Shown one piece after another: positions 9,670 through 18,183 of a stretch of 64,000 nucleotides of DNA. The notes under the pieces were generated by a model. That model was not told the DNA's origin. It did not search any database and worked only from the letters and a program-made list of their open reading frames with translations. Positions within the stretch are counted from its first letter, which is position 1, and every line of letters begins with the position of its first letter. The stretch covers positions 190,556-254,555 of the forward strand of contig PKUO01000002.1 in NCBI GenBank assembly GCA_002869585.1. Direction: 5' to 3'. Source of the DNA: Sedimenticola sp. GTDB taxonomy: Bacteria; Pseudomonadota; Gammaproteobacteria; Chromatiales; Chromatiaceae. Made by a program: the position numbers and the translations under genes.

Positions 9670-10998
9670 GTGGGTACTGAAACAAAAGTAATCGTTCCTG
9701 ATATTGGTTATTTTTCCGGGGTCGAGGTGATCGAGATCCTGGTCAAGGCCGGTGATCAGATCAGTGTCGACCAGTCGCTGGTCACCCTGGAGAGTGACAA
9801 GGCCACCATGGAGATCCCTTCGCCCTATGCCGGCGAGGTGACACAGGTTGCCATCAAGCTGGGTGACAAGATCAATGAAGGCGATCTGCTCCTGACCATG
9901 CTGACAGAACAACCCGTGGCAGAGGCAGAGCCCGCCGCCGAGACTCCTCCAGCCCCGGCCGCCGAAGAGATCGAGGTGGCGCAGGCGCCCGCTCCGGTCC
10001 CGGTGGAGGGGGCAAGACCTGAACGGCTGCCCGGCGAGAAGCTACCCCAGCACCCACCGGTGCTGGTTCGCCCCTCGGATGTCCCGGAACACAAGGCGCA
10101 CGCCAGCCCCTCGGTGCGGCGTTTTGCCAGGGAGCTCGGGGTAAACCTGCTGCTGGTCAAGGGCAGTGGCCACAAAGGCCGGGTGCTCAAGGATGATATC
10201 CAGAACTTTGTGAAGCATGCCCTCAGTGAAGGGGGTGTAGTACCCCAGCTATCTGGCGGTCTTACCCTTCCGGGGATACCGGAAGTGGATTTCTCCAGGT
10301 TTGGTGAAATCGATGTGCAGCCGCTCAGCCGCATCAAAAAACTCAGTGGCAATCATCTCAGCGCCTGCTGGTTGAATATTCCCCATGTCACCCAATTCGA
10401 CGAGGCGGATATAACGGAACTCGAGGCATTTCGCCAGCAGCAGAAGGATATCGCTGCTAAAAAGGAGATACGCCTCACCTTCATGCCATTCCTGATGAAG
10501 GCCTGTGTGGCCGCGTTGCAGGAGATGCCCTGGTTCAACAGTTCCCTCAGCGCCGACAAGGAGAGCCTGGTCTATAAGCGTTACTTCCATATCGGTGTGG
10601 CCGTGGATACCCCCAATGGTCTGGTTGTCCCGGTTATCCGGGATGTGGACAAGAAGGGCGTCTATGAACTGGCCACTGAGCTGACTGAGGTGAGTGCGCG
10701 GGCCAGGGAGGGTAAATTGTCTCCCGCCGATCTTCAGGGCGGCTGTTTCTCCATTTCAAGCCTCGGAGGCATTGGCGGCACGGCATTTACGCCAATTGTG
10801 AATGCGCCGGAGGTGGCTATTCTCGGGGTTTCCCGCTCTGCAATGAAACCCGTGTGGAACGGCTCGGAGTTTGTTCCCAGCCTGATGCTGCCGCTCTCGC
10901 TCTCTTACGATCACCGGGTGATCGATGGTGCTCAGGCGGCACGCTTTACCACTTATCTCGCAGGTCTTTTAGGTGATATCCGTCGCCTGTTGCTGTGA
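9670..10998 (+). CDS. aceF: Pyruvate dehydrogenase E2, dihydrolipoyl acetyltransferase
   Basis: This is the core subunit of the pyruvate dehydrogenase complex, moving the acetyl group from E1 to coenzyme A. The 442 residues show one lipoyl domain (about 1-80, lipoylated Lys44 in ESDKAT), an Ala/Pro/Glu-rich linker (about 85-140), a peripheral subunit-binding domain (about 145-180) and the catalytic domain. The catalytic domain has HRVIDG near residues 415-420. Many gammaproteobacterial E2 proteins have two or three lipoyl domains, so a single one here is notable given the second lipoyl domain on E3. The start is GTG with a good GGAGG seven bases upstream. Confidence 0.96.
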   Translation: MGTETKVIVPDIGYFSGVEVIEILVKAGDQISVDQSLVTLESDKATMEIPSPYAGEVTQVAIKLGDKINEGDLLLTMLTEQPVAEAEPAAETPPAPAAEEIEVAQAPAPVPVEGARPERLPGEKLPQHPPVLVRPSDVPEHKAHASPSVRRFARELGVNLLLVKGSGHKGRVLKDDIQNFVKHALSEGGVVPQLSGGLTLPGIPEVDFSRFGEIDVQPLSRIKKLSGNHLSACWLNIPHVTQFDEADITELEAFRQQQKDIAAKKEIRLTFMPFLMKACVAALQEMPWFNSSLSADKESLVYKRYFHIGVAVDTPNGLVVPVIRDVDKKGVYELATELTEVSARAREGKLSPADLQGGCFSISSLGGIGGTAFTPIVNAPEVAILGVSRSAMKPVWNGSEFVPSLMLPLSLSYDHRVIDGAQAARFTTYLAGLLGDIRRLLL

Positions 10999-11021
10999 AA
11001 ATATTTAAATAAATCGCCGTC

Positions 11022-11044
11022 GACCATTGTGAATGGTCAATTTT
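11022..11044 (+). terminator. Hairpin, possible weak terminator after aceF
   Basis: GACCATT and AATGGTC form a perfect 7-bp stem with a GTG loop, followed by AATTTTTA. The T-run is short and offset by two A's, so it may only attenuate readthrough into lpdA. Confidence 0.45.
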
Positions 11045-11279
11045 TATCCGGAAAATCGCTGTAATTTGAAAATTGACGGGTAAAAAAGGGTGTTTTTCAT
11101 GGCAAACGGACGTTCTATACTCTCTTTTGAAGAAAAAACGACCTTTTTTCTAAGCTAAAGTGATTATGGGACAATCGTCCGGTATATATGAGATATTGCC
11201 GTTTCATTTTCGTCAAAGATACGTTAGGCTTGCGCAATTGCCATAAAAAAAATCTTTGCACCCATAGAGGATTCGAGAA

Positions 11280-13004
11280 ATGACTGAACTGACTGAGATC
11301 ACCCTCCCCGATATCGGTGATTTCGAACAGGTGGATATCATAGAGGTGCTGGTCTCCGCCGGTGATGAGATTGAAGTCGAAGATCCACTGATTGCCCTGG
11401 AAAGCGACAAGGCGACAATGAGCATACCTTCTCCCCATGCGGGCAAGGTGGCTGAGGTGAAGGTGAGCGTCGGCGACAAGATTTCACAGGGAGGGCTGAT
11501 TCTCACCATGCAATTGGCCGAGGGTGAGTCGGTTGATGTCAAGCATCAGTCAAGCGTTGCGCCGGTATCCGATGTAGTGAAGGGCGCTGCCGATATCCAG
11601 GCGGAAGTGGTGGTGCTGGGTGCCGGACCTGGCGGTTACACCGCCGCCTTCCGGGCTGCGGATCTGGGCAAAAAGACCGTGATGATCGAACGACACGCCG
11701 CATTGGGCGGGGTCTGCCTGAATGTGGGCTGTATCCCATCCAAGGCATTGCTGCATGCCGCGGACGTGATCAATGAGGCGGCGGAACTGGAGCATATGGG
11801 CATCAGTTTCGGCAAGCCGAAGGTGGATCTGGATAAACTGCGCGCAGGCAAGGATAAAGTGGTCAACCGTCTGACCCAGGGACTCTCCGCACTCGCCAAG
11901 CAGCGCAAGGTTGAGGTGGTGCAGGGCAACGGCGTGTTCGAGTCGCCCAACCGCATCGCGGTCACCACGGCCGAGGGCAAGGTATCGATACAGTTCGAGC
12001 ATGCCATCATTGCCTGTGGTTCGCGTCCGGTTGAGATCCCGGGATTTCCCAATGATGACCCGCGTCTGATCAACTCCACCGGCGCACTCGCGCTGGCGGA
12101 TATTCCGAAGAAGATGCTGGTGGTTGGTGGGGGCATTATCGGCCTGGAAATGGCAACCGTGTACAGCACCCTTGGAACCGAAATCGACGTGGTGGAATTG
12201 CAGCCAGGCCTGATTCCCGGATGTGATGCTGATCTGGTCCGTCCCCTGCAGAAACGCATGAAAGAGAAGCTTCAGAGCATCATGCTGGAGACCAAGGTGA
12301 CCGAGATCAAGGCCCAGAAAAGTGGCCTGAAGGTCTTCTTCGAAGGCAAGAATGCACCGGAAAAACCGCAGACCTACGACCGGGTGCTGGTGGCTGTGGG
12401 TCGGGTGCCGAACGGCAAGCTGATCGGCGCTGAGCACGCCGGTGTGAATGTGGATGAGCGGGGTTTTATCGCTACCGATCAGGAGATGCGCACCAATGTG
12501 CCGAATATCTACGCCATCGGTGACGTGGTGGGCAACCCCATGCTGGCACACAAGGCCACCCATGAGGCCAAGGTTGCCGCCGAGGTGATTGCCGGGCTGC
12601 CCTCGCTGTTCGATCCACTGACCATACCTTCAGTGGCCTACACCGATCCGGAAGTGGCCTGGATGGGCCTGACCGAGACCGAGGCGAAGGCCAAGGGTAT
12701 CGACTATGAAAAGGGGGTATTCCCCTGGGCGGCTTCGGGCCGTGCGCTCGGTGTCGGGCGTGAAGAGGGGCTGACCAAGCTGCTCTTCGACCCGGAAACC
12801 AAGCGTATTCTCGGGGCCGGAATCGTCGGCGTGAATGCTGGCGAACTGATTGGTGAAACGGTACTGGCCCTGGAGATGGGGGCGGATGCCGAGGACATCG
12901 GGCTGACAATCCACCCCCATCCGACCCTGAACGAGACCATCTGCATGGCCGCCGAGATGGCGGAGGGCAGTATCACCGACCTGATGCCGCCGAAGAAGCG
13001 CTGA
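11280..13004 (+). CDS. lpdA: Lipoyl-domain-containing dihydrolipoamide dehydrogenase (E3)
   Basis: This is the flavoprotein that reoxidises dihydrolipoamide and reduces NAD+. At 574 residues it is about 100 longer than standard E3 because of an N-terminal lipoyl domain (about 1-80, Lys44 in ESDKAT) and a linker. The enzyme follows, with FAD motif GAGPGG near 114, redox disulfide Cys146/Cys151 in GGVCLNVGC, NAD motif VGGGIIGLE near 280, and the C-terminal catalytic HPHPTLNE. This architecture is known from Neisseria, Ralstonia and other proteobacteria. The 281-base gap after aceF, with a hairpin, suggests its own promoter or partly separate expression. Confidence 0.96.
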   Translation: MTELTEITLPDIGDFEQVDIIEVLVSAGDEIEVEDPLIALESDKATMSIPSPHAGKVAEVKVSVGDKISQGGLILTMQLAEGESVDVKHQSSVAPVSDVVKGAADIQAEVVVLGAGPGGYTAAFRAADLGKKTVMIERHAALGGVCLNVGCIPSKALLHAADVINEAAELEHMGISFGKPKVDLDKLRAGKDKVVNRLTQGLSALAKQRKVEVVQGNGVFESPNRIAVTTAEGKVSIQFEHAIIACGSRPVEIPGFPNDDPRLINSTGALALADIPKKMLVVGGGIIGLEMATVYSTLGTEIDVVELQPGLIPGCDADLVRPLQKRMKEKLQSIMLETKVTEIKAQKSGLKVFFEGKNAPEKPQTYDRVLVAVGRVPNGKLIGAEHAGVNVDERGFIATDQEMRTNVPNIYAIGDVVGNPMLAHKATHEAKVAAEVIAGLPSLFDPLTIPSVAYTDPEVAWMGLTETEAKAKGIDYEKGVFPWAASGRALGVGREEGLTKLLFDPETKRILGAGIVGVNAGELIGETVLALEMGADAEDIGLTIHPHPTLNETICMAAEMAEGSITDLMPPKKR

Positions 13005-13055
13005 GTTCCCAGGGCCTGTCGATCACGGCAGGCCCCGTGATCGCCAAAGACTGCC

Positions 13056-13832
13056 ATGCAACTGATATATCGGGAATATGGTCACTATCAGGAGCAGCAT
13101 TCGACCCTGGTCTTTCTGCATGGACTACTCGGTTCATCAGCCAACTGGCACGGGGTAGCCCGGGCCCTCTCCAGCCATTTTCATATCCTGGTTCCCGACT
13201 TGCGTAATCATGGCCAGTCACCTCACAGCGAGGATATCTCGTATTCCGCCATGGCCAGGGATCTGGCCGGTTTTCTGGATGACCAGGGGTTGGAATCGGC
13301 GACGTTGATCGGGCATAGCATGGGCGGCAAGGTCGCCATGTGGCTTGCCCTGACACAGCCGGAACTGGTGGAGCGGCTGGTCGTGGTGGATATTGCCCCG
13401 GTATCTTACCCGAACCGCTTCGGGGGTATATTCGATGCCCTGCAATCGGTTGATCTCCCCAGGGTCAAACATCGCAGGCATGCGGATCAGATGCTCGCTG
13501 ACCGGCTGACGGATGGGGAACTGCGCCAGTATCTGCTACAGAACCTGATGCTCTCCCACGGCCAGTGGTCATGGCGCATGAACCTGCAGGTGCTGGCGGG
13601 GGAGATGGAGCAGATCATCGGTTTCCCAGATCTGGCGGATACTGCGCCCTACCTCGGTGCGACCCTGTTTATCTACGGCGGTAACTCCAATTACATCACC
13701 GCGGAATACGAAAGCCGGATACATGATCTCTTCCCTTATGCCCGCTTGCGCAGCATAGCCGGGGCAGGGCACTGGGTGTATGCCGAGCAGCCCAAGCTGT
13801 TTCAAGCTGCCTTAACCGGTTTTCTGGGCTGA
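13056..13832 (+). CDS. YbfF-like alpha/beta-fold hydrolase
   Basis: This is a 258-residue cytoplasmic serine esterase-like enzyme. The alpha/beta hydrolase signatures are FLHGLLGSSANW (oxyanion region, about 20-31), PDLRNHGQS (about 47), the nucleophile elbow GHSMGG (Ser near 89) and the C-terminal catalytic His in GAGHWVYAE. The PDLRNHGQSPH and VVDIAPVSY segments are characteristic of the YbfF/acyl-CoA esterase branch. It starts about 50 bases after lpdA and may be cotranscribed. The natural substrate is unknown. Confidence 0.85.
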   Translation: MQLIYREYGHYQEQHSTLVFLHGLLGSSANWHGVARALSSHFHILVPDLRNHGQSPHSEDISYSAMARDLAGFLDDQGLESATLIGHSMGGKVAMWLALTQPELVERLVVVDIAPVSYPNRFGGIFDALQSVDLPRVKHRRHADQMLADRLTDGELRQYLLQNLMLSHGQWSWRMNLQVLAGEMEQIIGFPDLADTAPYLGATLFIYGGNSNYITAEYESRIHDLFPYARLRSIAGAGHWVYAEQPKLFQAALTGFLG

Positions 13833-13975
13833 ATCGACGCTTCAGTCGTCTCTCCGGATCGGCATAAACCTTGAGCTGTTTCCATTAGTTAACCTGCGGG
13901 TATTCTCTTGCATGGGTAATCACTGTTAGTCTTACACTATTCAAACTGACCCCTGTAGCAAAACGGACAATGCTG

Positions 13976-15649
13976 ATGAGTGATGACGCAAACAGTACCC
14001 TGATCGGAACCCTCACTGAAGTACAGGAAAGCAGTATGCGCGCTGTACTTACCTGCGGCGCAAATGGTGAGTTTCCCGTGGTTGAATGCCAGGGGTCGCA
14101 GATCCCGGTAGGGCAACTTGGCTCCTATGTGATTATCCGCCAACGCACTATCGAGGTGGTGGCGATGATCGTGCGCGCCTTCCAGGAGGAAAGCGGGCGG
14201 CGCGGCCAGGAGACGGGAGAGCCGAACACCATCACGCGTGGCAGAATCGATATGGTGCCGTTGGGGGAGCTGGGCAAGGATCGTAACTTCCAGCGGGGCG
14301 TGGTGCACTACCCGACACCCGGGGCCGAAGTGCATGTCATCATGCCCGAAGAGATCGATATTCTGTTCAAAAAATACCGCCAGATGGGGTTTGAGCTGGG
14401 TTATCTGCCATCGCTCACCTCGATGGGGGTGTGTCTCAATCCCACCACCATGTTTGGCCGGCATCTGGCTATTCTCGGGCAGTCCGGTTCGGGTAAGTCG
14501 TGGAGCGTGTCGAGTATTCTCCAGCGCACGGTAGAGACCATGCCCAATGCCCATATCATCCTGCTGGATCTGCACGGCGAGTACGTCTGGACCGATGATT
14601 ACGGCAAGCGGCACTCGGCCTTCGATGAACAGAATTACCGCTACATCGATGCGCGCGAAATGGAGATACCCTACTGGCTGTTGACCTACGGTGAGCTGGT
14701 GGACCTGCTGATTGACCGCGATGACGAGAAGTCATCGACCCAGATGGCGTTTCTGCGCGAGGTGCTGCTGGCACTGCGCAAAAAGGCGAATAAGGATATG
14801 TCCGATGTGCATATCTCCATCGATTCGCCGGTCTATTTCTCTCTCGCTGAGCTGTTTCACCAGTTCAAGCGCGCCAACGAGCAGGTCAGTGACTTCGGCA
14901 AGGTGAAGGGTCCGCTGTACGGCCAGTTCGACGAGTTTCTGGTGAAGATGCAGAGCCGTTTCAATGACGTGCGTTATGATTTTCTGTTCAAGCCGTCGCG
15001 GCGCAAATCCTCCGCCACACTGGGAGATCTGCTGCGGGACTTCGTTGGTCTGGTGAATCCACCCCGCCAGATCACGGTGATCGATTTCAGTTCGGTGCCC
15101 TTCGATGTGCGGCCCACGCTCTCGGCACAGGTCGGGCGTCTCGCGTTCGAGTTCAATTATTGGAACCCGCGCTCAAGGGAATTCCCCATCCTGCTGGTGT
15201 GTGAAGAGGCGCATTCCTATATTCCGCGCGCATCGGGCACCCAGTTTGAAGGCACCCGGCGTTCCATGGAGCGTATCGCAAAAGAGGGGCGGAAATACGG
15301 TGTCGGTCTGGCGGTGGTGAGCCAGCGCCCGCATGAGCTTTCGGAAACAGTGTTGGCGCAGTGCGGCAGTTTTATCTGCCTGCGTGTCACCAACCCGGAT
15401 GACCAGCAATATATCCGTGACCTGGTGCCGGATGCCGAGGCGGGGCTGGTGAGTATTCTCGCCGGGCTCGGCCGGGGCGAGGCGATGGCGCTGGGTGAGG
15501 CTACGCCGCTACCCACCCGGTTCCAGTTCCATATGCCTAACCCCCAGCCCAACAGTAACGATATCGATTACTACAATATGTGGAAAGACGGCCCGCTGGA
15601 TATTGATGTCGATGAGATCGTTCAGCGCTGGTGGCGTCAGGGCCGATAG
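13976..15649 (+). CDS. HerA-like DNA translocase / helicase ATPase
   Basis: This is a 557-residue P-loop ATPase of the HerA/FtsK superfamily (DUF87-type). An N-terminal beta-rich HAS-barrel-like region (about 5-70) precedes the helicase core. Visible motifs are Walker A GQSGSGKS near residue 170, the LDLHGEY segment after it, Walker B ILLVCEEAH near 405, and the sensor/arginine-finger region VVSQRPHELSETVLAQC near 448. Such hexamers pump DNA and, in archaea, work with the NurA nuclease in end resection. In bacteria many pair with nucleases in defence. No NurA, SIR2 or DUF4297 partner is adjacent; the neighbours are an esterase and argG. An ATG six bases upstream is in frame; I preferred this one because GGA lies eight bases before it. 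Confidence 0.85.
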   Translation: MSDDANSTLIGTLTEVQESSMRAVLTCGANGEFPVVECQGSQIPVGQLGSYVIIRQRTIEVVAMIVRAFQEESGRRGQETGEPNTITRGRIDMVPLGELGKDRNFQRGVVHYPTPGAEVHVIMPEEIDILFKKYRQMGFELGYLPSLTSMGVCLNPTTMFGRHLAILGQSGSGKSWSVSSILQRTVETMPNAHIILLDLHGEYVWTDDYGKRHSAFDEQNYRYIDAREMEIPYWLLTYGELVDLLIDRDDEKSSTQMAFLREVLLALRKKANKDMSDVHISIDSPVYFSLAELFHQFKRANEQVSDFGKVKGPLYGQFDEFLVKMQSRFNDVRYDFLFKPSRRKSSATLGDLLRDFVGLVNPPRQITVIDFSSVPFDVRPTLSAQVGRLAFEFNYWNPRSREFPILLVCEEAHSYIPRASGTQFEGTRRSMERIAKEGRKYGVGLAVVSQRPHELSETVLAQCGSFICLRVTNPDDQQYIRDLVPDAEAGLVSILAGLGRGEAMALGEATPLPTRFQFHMPNPQPNSNDIDYYNMWKDGPLDIDVDEIVQRWWRQGR

Positions 15650-15675
15650 CGGGGCTTTTGATTCGGTCGATTTCC

Positions 15676-15706
15676 TTGGAGTATCCGGTGGTGACTAAGT
15701 TATAAT
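15676..15706 (+). promoter_or_regulatory. Possible argG promoter
   Basis: A perfect TATAAT (15701-15706) lies upstream of argG. The nearest -35-like hexamer, TTGGAG, is 19 bases away, which is too long for a strong promoter. The -10 sits in the loop of an inverted repeat, CCGGTG/CACCGG, which might be an operator; that part is speculation. Confidence 0.35.
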
Positions 15707-15809
15707 TCACCGGTTCCCGCATGCTTGGGGCGTTTTAATCCCAGAAGTCCCCTGAGTAGTCAGCTAACAGCCTCCCTCGTGCGGCTTTTACAATTTTGGA
15801 GAGAGCGGC

Positions 15810-17030
15810 ATGTCTGTGTCAGGCGTAAAAAAAGTGGTTCTGGCGTATTCCGGTGGGCTGGATACCTCGATCATTCTCAAGTGGCTGAAAGATCAGTATG
15901 ACTGCGAAGTGGTGACCTTTACCGCCGATATCGGTCAGGGTGAAGAGGTTGCTCCTGCGCGGGCCAAGGCCGAAGCCGCCGGCGTAAAGGAGATCTACAT
16001 CGAAGACCTGCGCGAAGAGTTCGCCCGCGATTACGTCTTCCCCATGTTCCGCGCCAATGCCATCTATGAGGGTGAGTACCTGCTCGGCACCTCGATCGCC
16101 CGTCCGCTGATCGCCAAGCGCCTGGTCGAGATCGCCAGGGAGACCGGGGCGGATGCCATCTCCCACGGGGCGACCGGAAAAGGCAATGACCAGGTGCGCT
16201 TTGAACTGGGCGCCTATGCGCTGATGCCGGATGTCAAAATCATCGCACCCTGGCGCGAGTGGGATCTGCTCTCCCGGGAAAAGCTGATGGCCTATGCCGA
16301 GCAGCATGGAATTCCGGTCGAGATGAAGCGCGCCGGTAAAAAATCCCCTTACTCGATGGACGCCAATCTGCTACACATCTCCTATGAGGGTTATGATCTG
16401 GAAGATCCCTGGGCAGAGCCGGGCGAGGACATGTGGCGTTGGACAGTATCACCGGAGCTGGCCCCGGAGAAACCCACTTATGTCGAACTGACTTTCGAGA
16501 AAGGTGATATCGTCGCCATCGATGGCGTGCCAACCAGCCCGGCTGCGGTCATGGAAAAGCTCAATGAGATGGGTGGTGCAAACGGCATCGGCCGTGACGA
16601 CATCGTTGAAAACCGCTATGTTGGCATGAAGTCGCGCGGTTGCTACGAGACACCTGCCGGAACCATCATGCTTAAAGCGCATCGCGCGATGGAGTCGCTC
16701 ACCCTGGATCGCGAGTCGGCCCACCTGAAAGACGAACTGATGCCGCGTTACGCCAAGATGGTCTATAACGGCTACTGGTGGAGCCCGGAGCGCGAAATGC
16801 TGCAGGCGGCTATCGACAAGACCCAGGAGGTCGTGAATGGCGTTGTCCGGGTCAAGCTCTACAAGGGCAATGTCATGGTGGTGGGCCGCAAGTCAGAGAC
16901 CAACAGCCTGTTCGATGAGTCGATCGCCACTTTTGAAGACGATGCCGGCGCTTATGATCAGGCAGATGCCGGCGGCTTTATCAAGCTGAACGCCCTGCGG
17001 TTGCGCGTGGCGGCACGCCGGAAGCGTTAA
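15810..17030 (+). CDS. argG: Argininosuccinate synthase
   Basis: This enzyme joins citrulline and aspartate using ATP, the penultimate step of arginine synthesis. At 406 residues it is of normal type-I length. The N-terminal ATP pyrophosphatase motif is AYSGGLDTS (about residues 10-18), followed by the characteristic [13 protein letters not shown] and [15 protein letters not shown] segments. GGAGAG lies before the ATG. It is transcribed alone and ends at a strong terminator. argD and argF lie separately at 38-40 kb. Confidence 0.97.
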   Translation: MSVSGVKKVVLAYSGGLDTSIILKWLKDQYDCEVVTFTADIGQGEEVAPARAKAEAAGVKEIYIEDLREEFARDYVFPMFRANAIYEGEYLLGTSIARPLIAKRLVEIARETGADAISHGATGKGNDQVRFELGAYALMPDVKIIAPWREWDLLSREKLMAYAEQHGIPVEMKRAGKKSPYSMDANLLHISYEGYDLEDPWAEPGEDMWRWTVSPELAPEKPTYVELTFEKGDIVAIDGVPTSPAAVMEKLNEMGGANGIGRDDIVENRYVGMKSRGCYETPAGTIMLKAHRAMESLTLDRESAHLKDELMPRYAKMVYNGYWWSPEREMLQAAIDKTQEVVNGVVRVKLYKGNVMVVGRKSETNSLFDESIATFEDDAGAYDQADAGGFIKLNALRLRVAARRKR

Positions 17031-17055
17031 TTTTCCGCGCAATGACCAGAACACC

Positions 17056-17083
17056 AACCCGGCCTTGCGCCGGGTTTTTTTAT
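17056..17083 (+). terminator. Rho-independent terminator after argG
   Basis: AACCCGGC pairs perfectly with GCCGGGTT around a CTTGC loop. The T-run reaches seven bases, starting within the stem. Confidence 0.93.
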
Positions 17084-17250
17084 TTACGTTATAGGGATAT
17101 GTATGCGAGACCAGTGGGATGGAAGCAGGAGTTCCTGATTAGAGATTTTTACCGTCTATATAAGAAATTTGCATAGCAAAACCTCACCGCTGTCAGTGTT
17201 TGTTATGCAACAATAGCTGTCTCTATTCCTAATATATGGAGTTGCTCCCG

Positions 17251-17805
17251 ATGGTCTCCCTGGAAACCCCGGTTTGTGAATTCAATACACCTGCCATTGA
17301 TTTCAAACTGCCCGGTGTTGATGGCCGGGACTGGACGCTGGAGGAGTGCCGTGGCCCCAATGGATTGCTGGTCATGTTCATCTGCAACCACTGCCCCTAT
17401 GTAAAGGCGGTGCGGGAGCGTATCGTACGCGATGCCAGGGAGTTGAAGACGCTGGGGGTCAACTGCGTGGCGATCATGTCCAATGATGCCTCCCAGTACC
17501 AGGAGGACTCTTTCGACAACATGCGCAAGATCGCCGAAGAGTTCGAATTCCCTTTTCCTTATCTTCTGGATGAAACCCAGGATGTGGCCAAGGCCTATGG
17601 TGCAATCTGTACTCCGGACTTCTTTGGCTACAATGCCGAGCTGGGCCTGCAATACCGGGGGCGGCTGGATGCAAGTCGCAAGGAGACCGCGCCTGAGGGG
17701 GGCAGCAGAGACCTTTTTGTGGCCATGAAACAGGTTGCCGAAACCGGCCAGGGACCTGCCGATCAGATCCCCAGTATCGGCTGCTCGATCAAGTGGAGGG
17801 AGTAA
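17251..17805 (+). CDS. Thioredoxin-like (PRX_like1) family protein
   Basis: This is a 184-residue AhpC/TSA-thioredoxin fold protein. After the LPGVDGRDW start of the fold there is a CNHCPYV active-site-like motif near residue 47. The SND segment and an ICTPDFFGY loop with another Cys follow. This combination is typical of the peroxiredoxin-like PRX_like1 group, whose role is uncertain. No signal peptide is seen, so it is probably cytoplasmic. An ATG 15 bases upstream is in frame, but it lacks a ribosome site. The chosen ATG has GGAG nine bases before it. Confidence 0.8.
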   Translation: MVSLETPVCEFNTPAIDFKLPGVDGRDWTLEECRGPNGLLVMFICNHCPYVKAVRERIVRDARELKTLGVNCVAIMSNDASQYQEDSFDNMRKIAEEFEFPFPYLLDETQDVAKAYGAICTPDFFGYNAELGLQYRGRLDASRKETAPEGGSRDLFVAMKQVAETGQGPADQIPSIGCSIKWRE

Positions 17806-18183
17806 ATCGCATTGTGCGTTGCAGCATAACTGGGGATTTTAAAATAGAAGAAAATACTGATATATCAATGATTTGAAATCGTCATCAGTGATTTTCTTTT
17901 ACCCCCATTAACGCATGTTGGGTTGCTGGTTGACATTGAATGGGGTAAGAATAGCCCTCCTTTTTTAGCAGGGTTTAACAACAGGGGAAGCCGCGGGCCT
18001 GTCTGACAGCATGAATGCAGTCGTATCAGCGGACCGCCAGCACAAGATTCACAAGATACCGGGGATTCTGAAAATACCTGCTTTATCGGAGATACACGGT
18101 GTCTTCACGTTATTCGGGCCCCAGCAATACCGGACCCGAGCCGGAACTGATAATTTCTAACGAGCCTTTGAGGGGAGGGATTT
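17806..18183. other. 378-base gene-free leader before tkt
   Basis: This interval holds a long imperfect hairpin that probably terminates the thioredoxin-like gene (about 17850-17900). Beyond it is a TTGACA (17930-17935) with no convincing -10 at the right distance. A leader of some 200 bases then precedes tkt. No ORF with coding character and no recognisable riboswitch was seen. A CbbR-type site would be expected upstream of a Calvin-cycle operon but could not be identified by eye. Confidence 0.5.
17850..17900 (+). terminator. Probable terminator after the thioredoxin-like gene
   Basis: GAAAAT and CTGAT on the left pair with ATCAG and ATTTTC on the right. The interior contains a further GATTT/AAATC pairing, and TTTT follows the stem. 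The structure is imperfect, so confidence is moderate. Confidence 0.45.

Noticed and set aside
17930-17958. TTGACA promoter for tkt
   Set aside because: The -35 is perfect, but no acceptable -10 sequence lies 15-19 bases downstream.
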